Below, piece after piece: positions 1 through 7,812 of a stretch of 64,000 nt of DNA. Origin of the DNA: Oscillospiraceae bacterium (GTDB lineage: Bacteria; Bacillota; Clostridia; Saccharofermentanales; Saccharofermentanaceae); contig SVIZ01000005.1 in assembly GCA_015069205.1 (NCBI GenBank), positions 129,701 to 193,700 of the forward strand, read 5' to 3'. Each line of letters opens with the position of its first letter. Within the stretch, counting starts at the first letter, position 1. The notes under the pieces were generated by a model. The model was not told the origin of the DNA, did no database searches, and saw only the letters and a list, made by a program, of their open reading frames with translations. The position numbers were made by a program, and so were the translations under genes.

Positions 1-958
1 CAGTAAAAAGTCCGAAAGGAGCCAGGCAGTAAATGTCTTTAGCGCCTTTATCCTTGAGCTGTTTTGCTGTTCTGAGCATTGTGTTGCCTGAATTGATCAT
101 GTCGTCGATGAGAAGGATGTCCTTGCCCTCAACGTCTTCTCCCAGGAACTTAAATTCTCTGATGGGATGCTCACCGTTGACCTTGACCGTGTAGTCGCGG
201 TGGCGGTAGAAAACACCCAAAGGGAGGTTAAGGTGGGAAGAGTAAAAAATAGCCCGTGATATTCCGGTCTCATCCGGGCTAACTACGAGCGTATGGTCTT
301 TGTCCATCTTGATCGTTCCGAAACGGTTCAAAAGAGATGAAGTTATCTTGAACTGGCAACGGGGGAACTCGATTGACATAAGAGGAACCGCATTCTCGAT
401 TCTCGCATCGTGCGGATCGAAGATGATGAGGTTGGATACTCCGAGCTTATAGAGCTTCTTGAGCATATCTGCGCAATCGTAGGATTCTCTGTGTGAATCC
501 AGCTTTTCGCGTCTGCCTTCGTAAACGAAGGGCATGATGACATTGATCCTCTTAGCCTTGCCCTTAAGAACAGAAATGATCCTCAAAAGGTCCATATACT
601 GGTCATCAGGGGAGATGACGTGTGATCCTTCGAGAATGTCATACTCAAAACTTCTTGCAAGTACGTCCGTGATAACAAAGATATCGTGTCCTCTCACGCT
701 CTCTGCAATGCCGAATTTGCCCTCGCCGGTCTGGAATCTGGTGAGCTGGGTGTCGATTATGTAATCTTCTCTGGCATAGCCGGGATTATTGGCGTAAATG
801 TTACCGGGTCTCTGAGCGTGGAGCTTTCTCTTTTGAGAAAGTACTTCAGATACCTGTCTTACAAATTCTTTGTTGGAAGTATGAGCAATGATTCCAATGG
901 GACCGAAAGGTGCCAACTGTGTTTCCTTATAGCCTGTATTGACGTATAAGTCACTCAT
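1..958 (-). CDS. prs: Ribose-phosphate pyrophosphokinase (PRPP synthetase), 3' end outside window
   Basis: This cytosolic enzyme makes PRPP from ribose 5-phosphate and ATP for purine, pyrimidine, histidine, tryptophan and NAD synthesis. The reverse strand from the ATG at 956-958 reads open to the window edge, giving 319 codons without a stop. Visible family features are the ribose-phosphate/ATP region (FDPHDARIE) and, near the edge, the PRPP-binding loop ILLIDDMINSGNTM. The loop is a variant of the usual DDxxDTGGT, with N and S replacing D and T. The start is preceded by a G-rich Shine-Dalgarno-like stretch and its own promoter. engB lies upstream on the same strand. The family assignment is firm; full length and C-terminus cannot be seen. 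Confidence 0.9.
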   Translation of the reverse strand, partial: MSDLYVNTGYKETQLAPFGPIGIIAHTSNKEFVRQVSEVLSQKRKLHAQRPGNIYANNPGYAREDYIIDTQLTRFQTGEGKFGIAESVRGHDIFVITDVLARSFEYDILEGSHVISPDDQYMDLLRIISVLKGKAKRINVIMPFVYEGRREKLDSHRESYDCADMLKKLYKLGVSNLIIFDPHDARIENAVPLMSIEFPRCQFKITSSLLNRFGTIKMDKDHTLVVSPDETGISRAIFYSSHLNLPLGVFYRHRDYTVKVNGEHPIREFKFLGEDVEGKDILLIDDMINSGNTMLRTAKQLKDKGAKDIYCLAPFGLFT

Positions 959-993
959 GGCAGATGTGGTCCCCCTCAAATTTTTCTATTAAA

Positions 994-1021
994 ATAATAT
1001 CCAAGTCGGAAAACAATTCAA
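994..1021 (-). promoter_or_regulatory. Sigma-70-type promoter for prs
   Basis: On the minus strand TTGAAT (1016-1021) and TATTAT (994-999) are separated by 16 bases and lie about 36 bases upstream of the prs ATG. This supports transcription of prs independently of engB. It is a consensus match only. Confidence 0.5.
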
Positions 1022-1067
1022 AGTGCGGAACGATAAAAAAATGCACGAAAAGTTAATGAAAGATTGT

Positions 1068-1676
1068 TCAATCTTTGCATACCTCATCAGAGAGTGCCTG
1101 CTTTAAATCATTTATTCCTGATTTTTGAGGATTAGTCTCACTTGATGAAACCGCGAAAACCCTTGCATCTTCAGCAAAATCAAGACTCTTTGACATCATT
1201 TGCAGCTGTTTTCTGACCTGCTGCGCAGAGAGCTTGTCACACTTGGTGAATACTAAAAAGTAAGGAAGATTTGCACTGTTAAGATAGTTCAGCATTCCAA
1301 TATCGTCTTTAGACGGCTCATGTCTTATATCAATGAGTAAAAGAACAAGGTCAATTCCTTTTCTGACCCTGAAATAATTATCACAAAGTTCCGAAAAACC
1401 TCTTGATTTATCCTTTGAAGCCTTTGAATAACCGTATCCGGGAAGATCAGCAAGTATAGCCTGTCCGTCCATGTCGAAATATATGATCTGCTGCGTCTTG
1501 CCCGGTGTCTGTGATACCCTTGCAAGCTTGCTATTATTGCCCAAAGCATTTACAAGTGAAGACTTGCCGACATTGGATCTTCCGGCCAGTACGATCTCCG
1601 GCAGTTTCTCGTCAGGGAGGTCCTTGATATTTGCGCATGTCTTAAAGTATTTGATCTTTCCGTAATTGATAGCCAT
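1068..1676 (-). CDS. engB: Ribosome-biogenesis GTPase EngB/YsxC
   Basis: EngB is a TrmE-Era-type GTPase needed for late assembly of the large ribosomal subunit. With the ATG at 1676 the protein is 202 residues, the usual family length, and shows all G motifs: GRSNVGKS at residues 32-39, DLPGYGY (G3), FTKCDKL (G4) and VSSSE (G5). The frame stays open upstream to a TTG at 1742, but that adds only a lysine- and aspartate-rich tail (TDKK/ADK/TDK) encoded by the GTCGG repeats described separately. I therefore prefer the internal ATG, which matches the family's normal start. The gene is divergent from comEC. Confidence 0.92.
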   Translation of the reverse strand: MAINYGKIKYFKTCANIKDLPDEKLPEIVLAGRSNVGKSSLVNALGNNSKLARVSQTPGKTQQIIYFDMDGQAILADLPGYGYSKASKDKSRGFSELCDNYFRVRKGIDLVLLLIDIRHEPSKDDIGMLNYLNSANLPYFLVFTKCDKLSAQQVRKQLQMMSKSLDFAEDARVFAVSSSETNPQKSGINDLKQALSDEVCKD

Positions 1677-1703
1677 GTTTATAACTCTGTTCAAAGTGTT
1701 CAA

Positions 1704-1765
1704 CTTGTCGGTTTTGTCGGCTTTTTTGTCGGTTTTGGCCAAATAATGAGACGAAAACCGACAAG
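1704..1765. repeat. Cluster of GTCGG motifs between engB and comEC
   Basis: Three direct copies of a GTCGG core within T-rich sequence (TTGTCGGTTTT at 1705-1715 and 1726-1736, and GTCGGCTTTT between them) are followed by an inverted copy, AAAACCGACAAG, at 1754-1765. The inverted copy sits about where a -35 box for comEC would lie. A similar three-copy cluster occurs at 18539-18569, before the Tad-like operon. A regulatory role is inferred. Confidence 0.45.
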
Positions 1766-1774
1766 GGTCCGCAT

Positions 1775-1780
1775 TAGAAT
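1775..1780 (+). promoter_or_regulatory. -10 box of comEC, leaderless geometry
   Basis: TAGAAT ends six bases before the comEC ATG at 1787, so the predicted transcription start falls on or next to the start codon. No Shine-Dalgarno sequence precedes the ATG. The -35 region matches consensus poorly, which suggests activator dependence. Confidence 0.4.
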
Positions 1781-1786
1781 TTTAAC

Positions 1787-4168
1787 ATGAAGGACTACTA
1801 TGGCAAAACTTACAGGAATAAAGGGTATCTGAGTGTCCGATCCTCATTGCGCAGGCGCCTTTGTTCGTATGGTTCTGATGCCCGTAATCTGCTTGGCGCG
1901 GTTAAGAAGAGACCGCTTGTTCTGCCTGCATTTTTAATGATAGCCTGCAGTTTTAGCTGTTATTATTCTTCATCATTTATTCCTTCTGTTGTTTTGGCTT
2001 GTATAATTATCGGCTTTTGTGTGCATGGAATGAAGCATGTTTCAATCAATAAACCGGTGTTTTTGTCCGTGGCATTAATGTTTTGCTCCGTGCTTGTATA
2101 TATCGGTTTATATATCGGGTCCCGTCTTAACGCTTCCTTTGATTCCCGGGATCGTTATATTTGTACGGTAACATCGGCATCTTACAATATCTCGGGTGAA
2201 ATGGACCTTACAGTAAAACTCGAAGGCGGAGCGTTAGCACATGCTAACTTTTATTGCGATCACGAATCTTTCTATCCCGGTGATTCTTTGGTTATATATG
2301 GAAATTTAAAAAAGCCTTCTTCGGCAGGTAATCCGGGCGAGTTTGATTATTGCAAAACTTTAAGGAAAAAGGGCATTCTGTATGTTGTTTCCTGTGAACG
2401 GTATGAATTTATTGATAAAGCCGGTTTTCCACTTAAAATCACCGGTTCTGTCCAGAGGTTTTTCTATGAGCTGAGACGGCAGTCCTTTGATGCCGTGACT
2501 TCATTTTTCGATGATACTGACAAATCCCTTGCCGCAGCAGTCTGCCTTGGGGACAAATCCCTTATATCTTCTGATGTTAAGCGTGATTTCAAGATGTCCT
2601 GCTGTTCACATCTTTTGGCTGTATCCGGCACGCATTTTGCCGGTTTTATGTCATGCATTCCGATGGCGCTCAACGTGTTTAAGGTTAAGCGCAAAAACGC
2701 ATTCATTGTACAGGTGTTATTCTGCCTTTTGATCGGTTGTCTTACGGGATGGAGCGATTCGGTTACAAGGGCCGCGATAATGAGCATCTGCCTTTTTGCC
2801 GACAGGGAATGGCTTTCTGCTTTAAGTCTTGCTTCTGTCATCATGATATCAGCTGATCCATTTTGCCCGTTGTCTTCAGGTTTTCAGATGAGTTTCTGTG
2901 CTGTCATCGCCATAAAGGTATATTCCGGAAAGATTTCTGAATTCCTGATCAAGCTGCATTTGGGAGAGAAGACGGCTTCTGTCATTAGCGTTCCCATTGC
3001 TGCAGTGCTCGGCATGATCCCATTCTGGTCTGACATATCGATGAGACCGGACGTTGAGCATCTTTTTATTCAAATTGCCGGTTCCTTCATTGCGGGTGCG
3101 GCCTGTACATTCTTTATTCCGTGCGTTCTTTTGTGTTATCTTCTGCCTTTTTGGAGCCGTTATCTTTCCGTGCCTTTGAAACTCTGCCTTGAACTGCTTT
3201 TGCGCATTGTTAATATCGGCAGTTCCCTTAGTGAAATGGGTGGTAGTCCGGTACATCTAAACTCTTATCTCTTGCTGATTTTTGGGTTAACGGTATTTCT
3301 TTTTATGCTTCCGCCTTCTGTCCTGCGCCGCTTGTTCCTGAAGCCTGCAGCCTTTGTTTTGGCCGTAGCCGTTGGTGTTAACGCGTTCACGCTGATAAGA
3401 AAACCAACATGTCAGGTTGTTTTTGCCGATGTCGGACAGGGGGACTGCTGCCTGATAATAACTCCTGACAAAACCTGCCTGATCGATGCCGGTACTTATG
3501 ATGAAGGCAGTACAACTGTAAGTGATCTTCTCGATTATTACGGCATTTACCGGGTAGATATCTGTGTCATGAGCCACTGGGATGTCGATCATGCCGGCGG
3601 AATAGCAGCACTTTGCGATCAGGGAAGAACCAGTACCATACTTACTTCATATGTTCCTTTACCGGATGCTTATGACAAGGACGTTCAGGAGTTTCTGTTG
3701 TCCACATCCTTGAGTGGGTCTGACAATTCATGCTTTTTGTCACAGCTTCAAGGCATTTACGAACGCGACAGGGTGTATTTGTCGGAAAGCGTTTATTTCG
3801 ATGTGCTGTATCCGTCTTCAAATCTAGGCGGCGGCAATGAAAACAGCCTCGTACTGAAGCTTCGCGTATTGGACTCAGATGAAACAAGCATATTGTTTAC
3901 CGGCGATATCGGAATGTCTACTGAGGCTGAGATACTTGAAGCCGGCATAGATCCCGACTGCGATATCCTTAAAGTTGCCCATCACGGCTCGAAATACTCA
4001 TCCTCCATGGAATTCATCGAAGCCTGCTCGCCCGATGCTGCCGTCATCTCCGTCGGCGCCCACAACTTCTACGGCCACCCGGCCCCGGCCACCTTGGACC
4101 GCCTCAATTCCTACGGCTGCGAAGTGTTCAGAACAGATGAAGAGGGGGCGGTAGTAATGGAGTTTTGA
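1787..4168 (+). CDS. comEC: ComEC/Rec2 DNA-uptake channel protein
   Basis: ComEC forms the inner-membrane channel through which single-stranded DNA enters during natural transformation. The 793-residue protein has N-terminal membrane helices, a DUF4131-like soluble segment, the multi-helix Competence domain (CLGDKSLI, LLAVSGTHFAGF) and a C-terminal metallo-beta-lactamase-like domain. That last domain keeps FADVGQGDCC, MSHWDVDHAGG, LFTGDIG and VAHHGS. It appears full length and intact. There is no clear Shine-Dalgarno sequence, and a -10 box sits six bases upstream. No comEA or comEB lies nearby. Its stop codon is seven bases before the first unit of palindrome array A. Activity in this organism is untested. 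Confidence 0.93.
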   Translation: MKDYYGKTYRNKGYLSVRSSLRRRLCSYGSDARNLLGAVKKRPLVLPAFLMIACSFSCYYSSSFIPSVVLACIIIGFCVHGMKHVSINKPVFLSVALMFCSVLVYIGLYIGSRLNASFDSRDRYICTVTSASYNISGEMDLTVKLEGGALAHANFYCDHESFYPGDSLVIYGNLKKPSSAGNPGEFDYCKTLRKKGILYVVSCERYEFIDKAGFPLKITGSVQRFFYELRRQSFDAVTSFFDDTDKSLAAAVCLGDKSLISSDVKRDFKMSCCSHLLAVSGTHFAGFMSCIPMALNVFKVKRKNAFIVQVLFCLLIGCLTGWSDSVTRAAIMSICLFADREWLSALSLASVIMISADPFCPLSSGFQMSFCAVIAIKVYSGKISEFLIKLHLGEKTASVISVPIAAVLGMIPFWSDISMRPDVEHLFIQIAGSFIAGAACTFFIPCVLLCYLLPFWSRYLSVPLKLCLELLLRIVNIGSSLSEMGGSPVHLNSYLLLIFGLTVFLFMLPPSVLRRLFLKPAAFVLAVAVGVNAFTLIRKPTCQVVFADVGQGDCCLIITPDKTCLIDAGTYDEGSTTVSDLLDYYGIYRVDICVMSHWDVDHAGGIAALCDQGRTSTILTSYVPLPDAYDKDVQEFLLSTSLSGSDNSCFLSQLQGIYERDRVYLSESVYFDVLYPSSNLGGGNENSLVLKLRVLDSDETSILFTGDIGMSTEAEILEAGIDPDCDILKVAHHGSKYSSSMEFIEACSPDAAVISVGAHNFYGHPAPATLDRLNSYGCEVFRTDEEGAVVMEF

Positions 4169-4175
4169 GGGAGGA

Positions 4176-4433
4176 TACCTACTAAATTATAATTTTGCAT
4201 TTTGGTAGGTGTGTTTTTCGTGTTTATGGTACTCGAAAATCCCAAATAGTACCTACTAAAACCCATTTTTGATTTTTAGTAGGTAATTCCTTGTTGGTTT
4301 TCAACTCGTTTTCGCTATCTCGATACCTACTAAAATCCATTTTCGGTGTTTAGTAGGTGTTCATCGACGTTTTTAAGGTCAAATAAATGCTGTTTTGTAC
4401 CTACTAAATCGAGATTTTAGATTTTAGTAGGTA
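4176..4433. repeat. Palindrome array A: four hairpin units, 74-base period
   Basis: Four units start at 4176, 4250, 4324 and 4398, exactly 74 bases apart. Each has a left arm TACCTACTAAA, a variable loop of about 14 bases and a right arm TTTAGTAGGTA. The spacers between units (38-39 bases) show no similarity to each other. Departures from perfect arms in units 1 and 3 give U-G pairs in + strand RNA (TTTGGTAGGTG and a final G). The array fills nearly the whole interval between the comEC stop and the nuclease-like gene, whose Shine-Dalgarno AAGGAG follows directly. No T-run follows the units, so they are not ordinary terminators. Confidence 0.9.
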
Positions 4434-4451
4434 TTACGGAAGGAGAATACT

Positions 4452-5255
4452 ATGAATGAATATATTCAATTGTTACAAAGCAGGAAGGAACTGTTGGTAA
4501 AGCTTAAACAAAAATCTCTCAAACGTCTTGGAAATCTTAAATACAAAGGCCAGCCCCGATATCATATAAGAGTGTATTCGGATAAGGACCAAATATATAT
4601 AAGAGTGCCTGGAAATAATGAGGAGCAGTATCTGAAATCCAGTAAACGTCAGGTTGCTGCTGATATTGCTTCATATGATTATCTTAAAGGAATCGTTAAG
4701 AGGATTGATGCTGAATTAAAACATGTTAACTGGTTGCTAAAGACAGGTGCAAAGCAATTGCCGGAAGACTACTATGAATCGCTTAGTAAAGGAAGGCAAA
4801 AATTAATCGACCCAATCTGGCATACCGATGAGCAGTTTGTTTATTCATGGCTGTCAAAGCCATATATTGGCAAAGGATTTGAGGAAGAAGATTCAGAGTT
4901 CTATACGGATAAGAACGAGAGAGTAAGATCGAAATCGGAAATCCTTATAGCAAACGCTTTAGGAAAGCACAATGTTCCATACAAATATGAATGTCCGATA
5001 ATTCTAAAGGGAATGGGGAAAATACATCCGGATTTTACGGCTCTGAATGTTAAAAGGCGAAAAATCTATTATTGGGAGCATTTAGGTAAGCTGGATGATC
5101 CTGATTATGCGAGAAAGAATGTATTCAGGATTAATACATACGAGAAGAATGGAATATTCCACGGCGAAAACCTGATTACAACTTGGGAAACCAGCACGCT
5201 CCCACTCGACGTAAAGCTTGTTGACGAACTTATAAACCATTATCTCCTGGAATGA
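4452..5255 (+). CDS. PD-(D/E)XK nuclease-like protein of unknown function
   Basis: I recognise the fold signature but not a named gene. The 267-residue protein starts with a lysine-rich helical region, then a short tyrosine- and charge-rich segment (residues 35-60) and a helical middle. The C-terminal region resembles a PD-(D/E)XK core: RSKSE (E163), YKYE (E180), HPDF (D194) and YYWEHLGK (E209, K213). The usual ExK is replaced by EHLGK, so catalysis is uncertain. The ATG is well placed behind GGAAGGAG. Palindrome array A ends 18 bases upstream and would form its 5' leader if transcribed from comEC. The 3' end carries a partial duplication. A role in handling the array is inferred from position alone. 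Confidence 0.65.
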   Translation: MNEYIQLLQSRKELLVKLKQKSLKRLGNLKYKGQPRYHIRVYSDKDQIYIRVPGNNEEQYLKSSKRQVAADIASYDYLKGIVKRIDAELKHVNWLLKTGAKQLPEDYYESLSKGRQKLIDPIWHTDEQFVYSWLSKPYIGKGFEEEDSEFYTDKNERVRSKSEILIANALGKHNVPYKYECPIILKGMGKIHPDFTALNVKRRKIYYWEHLGKLDDPDYARKNVFRINTYEKNGIFHGENLITTWETSTLPLDVKLVDELINHYLLE

Positions 5256-5352
5256 CGGCCCAAACAGTCACGGCAGAGACCAATACTGCATTCTCAATAC
5301 TGCTATCTCTTGGAATAACTGCCCAAATATACAAGGCAGTTACCAATACAGC
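5242..5352 (+). repeat. 48-base tandem imperfect duplication at the gene's 3' end
   Basis: Segments 5242-5289 and 5305-5352 align without gaps, with 38 of 48 positions identical, and their starts are 63 bases (21 codons) apart. The first copy contains the last codons and stop of the nuclease-like gene (CTGGAATGA). The second keeps the equivalent codons, TTGGAATAA. The second copy also holds an inverted repeat, AACTGCC/GGCAGTT. It looks like a decayed duplication of the gene end. Confidence 0.6.
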
Positions 5353-5402
5353 TTTGCCCAATTTTGTCCCTATATGTGCATTAGATTTCGGACTTTGTTT
5401 GT

Positions 5403-5466
5403 TATAATCGGGTGAGTATATGGGACATATATGGGAAAAATAGGAAAGGTCCGGCGGGGAGCCGGA
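5403..5466 (+). promoter_or_regulatory. -10 box and 5' leader hairpin of the GH25 lipoprotein gene
   Basis: TATAAT at 5403-5408 has no good -35 partner. The leader ends in a small GC hairpin (TCCGGC at 5450-5455, GCCGGA at 5461-5466) directly before the AGGAG ribosome site. The hairpin could influence ribosome access; this is inference. Confidence 0.35.
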
Positions 5467-5477
5467 GATAGGAGACT

Positions 5478-6665
5478 ATGCATAGTAAAGTTAATAAGTT
5501 AGTAAGGTCGCTGACCGGTGCCATGCTTGTGGCATCTGTTGTGGTTGCATCATTTACGGGATGCACTACTGGACAGACTGAGAATACGGACGGTATGCGC
5601 GACGGCAACGACATCAACACATTTGAGACTACGGAGGAGACGGAGCCTGAGGCTACACCGACTCCGACTAATACTCCGACACCCACACCGAGTCCTACAC
5701 CGGCTATTCCTCATATGGATATGCCCGAAGTAGATACAACTGCACCGTTCTTCCTTACTCTTCCGGAGAGTGTAAGTATTGAGAACGGCAGTGAGTTTGA
5801 TATCAACAGACATATCGGCTATATCGATGACTGCGACAGCAATGTTGACCTTCAGATCGACGGCGAAGTTGATACGTCTGAAGACGGCAGTTATGCGCTT
5901 TCGCTTACTATTACTGATGATGCAGGCAATTCGAAGACGGGCAGCATGACTGTTAATGTATACACACCAAGCAGCAGCGGCGGTGGCGGAGGAGGCGGCT
6001 CTTCCGAGCATACAACGCTTGCATACAGCGATTTTATCGACAGATATCCCGCAGCTGACATCGCACATGGTATTGATGTATCAAGATATCAGGGTGATAT
6101 CGATTTTGAAGCTGTCAAAGCTGCAGGATGCGATTTCGTTATGCTCAGAGCCATGATCTATAACAACGGCGAGCTTGGCGTGGACAGAAAGTTTGAAGAA
6201 TATTATGCTGATGCCAAGGCTGCGGGCCTTTTGATCGGTGTTTATTACTATTCGACAGACAGCACGATTGAGATGCTCCATGAACATTGCGATGAATTGC
6301 TCGCAGTCCTTAACGGCAAAGAACTTGACCTTCCGGTTGCTTTCGACTGGGAGAGCTGGGCTCATTTCCAGAAATATCAGATGAGCATTATAGATATCAA
6401 TAACCTGTTCTACGAATTTGCGGGTATTATGGAAGAGAACGGATACAGCACGATCCTTTATTCCAGCAAGTATTACCTGGAGATAATCTGGGAACCGGCA
6501 GGTTATGATGTATGGCTTGCACATTATGTAAAAGAGACCTCTTATGAGGGCGACTATACAATGTGGCAGACAGGTTCGATCGGAAGGATCGACGGCTGTG
6601 ACGAAGACGTTGATACGGATATCCTGTTCAAGAGCAGATATCCGGAGTTGTTCGGAGGGACATAA
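5478..6665 (+). CDS. Lipoprotein with GH25 muramidase domain
   Basis: This is a predicted membrane-anchored lysozyme that cuts the glycan strands of peptidoglycan outside the cell. The 395 residues comprise a signal peptide with lipobox SFTGC (C29), a Thr-Pro-rich linker, an Ig-like bacterial domain (about residues 85-155, DUF5011-like), a Gly-Ser linker with seven consecutive glycines and a C-terminal glycoside hydrolase 25 barrel. The GH25 acids are present in HGIDVSRYQG and VAFDWES, and the C-terminal TMWQTG segment is typical. The lipobox has F rather than L at -3, a mild deviation. It is probably housekeeping wall remodelling; no holin or phage genes are near. It lies six bases upstream of holA, which may be co-transcribed. 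Confidence 0.88.
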   Translation: MHSKVNKLVRSLTGAMLVASVVVASFTGCTTGQTENTDGMRDGNDINTFETTEETEPEATPTPTNTPTPTPSPTPAIPHMDMPEVDTTAPFFLTLPESVSIENGSEFDINRHIGYIDDCDSNVDLQIDGEVDTSEDGSYALSLTITDDAGNSKTGSMTVNVYTPSSSGGGGGGGSSEHTTLAYSDFIDRYPAADIAHGIDVSRYQGDIDFEAVKAAGCDFVMLRAMIYNNGELGVDRKFEEYYADAKAAGLLIGVYYYSTDSTIEMLHEHCDELLAVLNGKELDLPVAFDWESWAHFQKYQMSIIDINNLFYEFAGIMEENGYSTILYSSKYYLEIIWEPAGYDVWLAHYVKETSYEGDYTMWQTGSIGRIDGCDEDVDTDILFKSRYPELFGGT

Positions 6666-6671
6666 CTTAAA

Positions 6672-7712
6672 GTGGCAAAGGCAAAGGCGCTTCCCAAGGG
6701 AGTTTTGAATTCCCGTCAGATGCTTTCCAAGATCAGTAAAGAGTCTGATTCTTTGGGCCTTGTGCTTTTATATGGCACCGAAAACTACATGATCGACGGT
6801 GCTGTGTCCATGTTAAAGAAGGTTTGCCTCGGAGAAGGTGCCGAAGACATGGACTATGCCGTAATAGATACCAGGACTGGTGATAAGTTTGACATTGGTA
6901 AGCTGGAAGAGCTTATATCCATGCCGCCGTGGATGTCACCTAAGAGACTGGTTGTTATCAAGCAGTCAGGGCTCCCGAACAGGGAATTGTCCGAGAAGGA
7001 CGAAGCTATACTTAAAGATATTCCGTCTTCTACGGTTGTTGTCTTCTTTGAGGAGACTGTCGACAGCCGTAAGAAGGCGTTTAAGGCGTTCCTGCAGTAC
7101 GGCACGGTTGCTTCGATGAGCGGTTTTGAAGAAGATGAGCTCACAGGTTGGATCAGCAGCAGATTTGCAAAAGAGAATCTGAAGATCGGGTTTGAGGCTG
7201 CTAATTCAATGGCTTCAAGGTGTGCAGGTAACATGATGGAGCTTGTAAATGAGGTTAACAAGCTCTCGCTTTATTGTCAGGGCAAGGGCTATTCGGAGGT
7301 CACACCGGATATCGTAGAGCTCTGCTGTCCGCCTGACTTAAGCGGTAAGATCTTCGACATCATGGATGCGTGCGGAAGCGGAAATGCAAAGACTGCGCTC
7401 GGAACTTTGGATAAACTCATTGCAAATAAAGAGCCTCTGGCAAGGATCAGAGTATCCATCGTAAATCACATAAAGGCGCTTATCATGGCCAAAGAGGCCG
7501 GAAATGCCGGAGTTCTTGTCGAGCGTACCGGAATGAACGATTACAGGGCAAAAAAACTCGTGATGCAATCCCACAATTTCAGCATGAAGGACCTTATCAG
7601 CCTTTATCTGGCTGCTTCTGACTCTGACAGCGAGTTTAAACACGGCCTTATTGACGAGAGATATTCGCTCGAGATCATTTTAGTGAAAGCCTGTGCAAAA
7701 TCGGCCTCCTGA
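6672..7712 (+). CDS. holA: DNA polymerase III subunit delta
   Basis: HolA is the clamp-loader subunit that opens the beta sliding clamp. The 346-residue protein has the family layout: an N-terminal AAA+-like region (LVLLYGTENYMIDGAV), the RLVVIKQSG segment, the central VVFFEE/DSRKK strand, then the lid (MASRCAGNMMELVNEVNKLSLYC) and a helical C-terminal collar. The start is GTG at 6672, about a dozen bases after GGAGG inside the previous gene's 3' end. It has no Walker A, as is normal for delta. Confidence 0.9.
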   Translation: MAKAKALPKGVLNSRQMLSKISKESDSLGLVLLYGTENYMIDGAVSMLKKVCLGEGAEDMDYAVIDTRTGDKFDIGKLEELISMPPWMSPKRLVVIKQSGLPNRELSEKDEAILKDIPSSTVVVFFEETVDSRKKAFKAFLQYGTVASMSGFEEDELTGWISSRFAKENLKIGFEAANSMASRCAGNMMELVNEVNKLSLYCQGKGYSEVTPDIVELCCPPDLSGKIFDIMDACGSGNAKTALGTLDKLIANKEPLARIRVSIVNHIKALIMAKEAGNAGVLVERTGMNDYRAKKLVMQSHNFSMKDLISLYLAASDSDSEFKHGLIDERYSLEIILVKACAKSAS

Positions 7713-7751
7713 TAAGGTGCATTTTCATTTGTTTTTTCCTCAATATCAGAT

Positions 7752-7780
7752 TTGATTTTATGGGTCTTATGACTTAAAAT
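7752..7780 (+). promoter_or_regulatory. Promoter for icd
   Basis: TTGATT (7752-7757) and TAAAAT (7775-7780) are 17 bases apart. They are followed by an AT-rich leader and a GGAG ribosome site before the ATG at 7813. Confidence 0.5.
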
Positions 7781-7812
7781 CTTTTAGTATTATTTATAAG
7801 AATGGAGATCTT

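Noticed and set aside
2464..2844. Minus-strand frame inside comEC
   Set aside because: It lacks homology and a ribosome site; comEC is intact on the other strand.
5366..5427. Inverted repeat TGTCCC/GGGACA around the GH25 promoter
   Set aside because: The arms differ in length by one base and AT-rich sequence makes chance likely.
5550..6068. Minus-strand frame of 172 codons over the GH25 gene
   Set aside because: It mirrors the Thr-Pro and Gly repeats of the real gene, has Arg/Cys-rich composition and no ribosome site.
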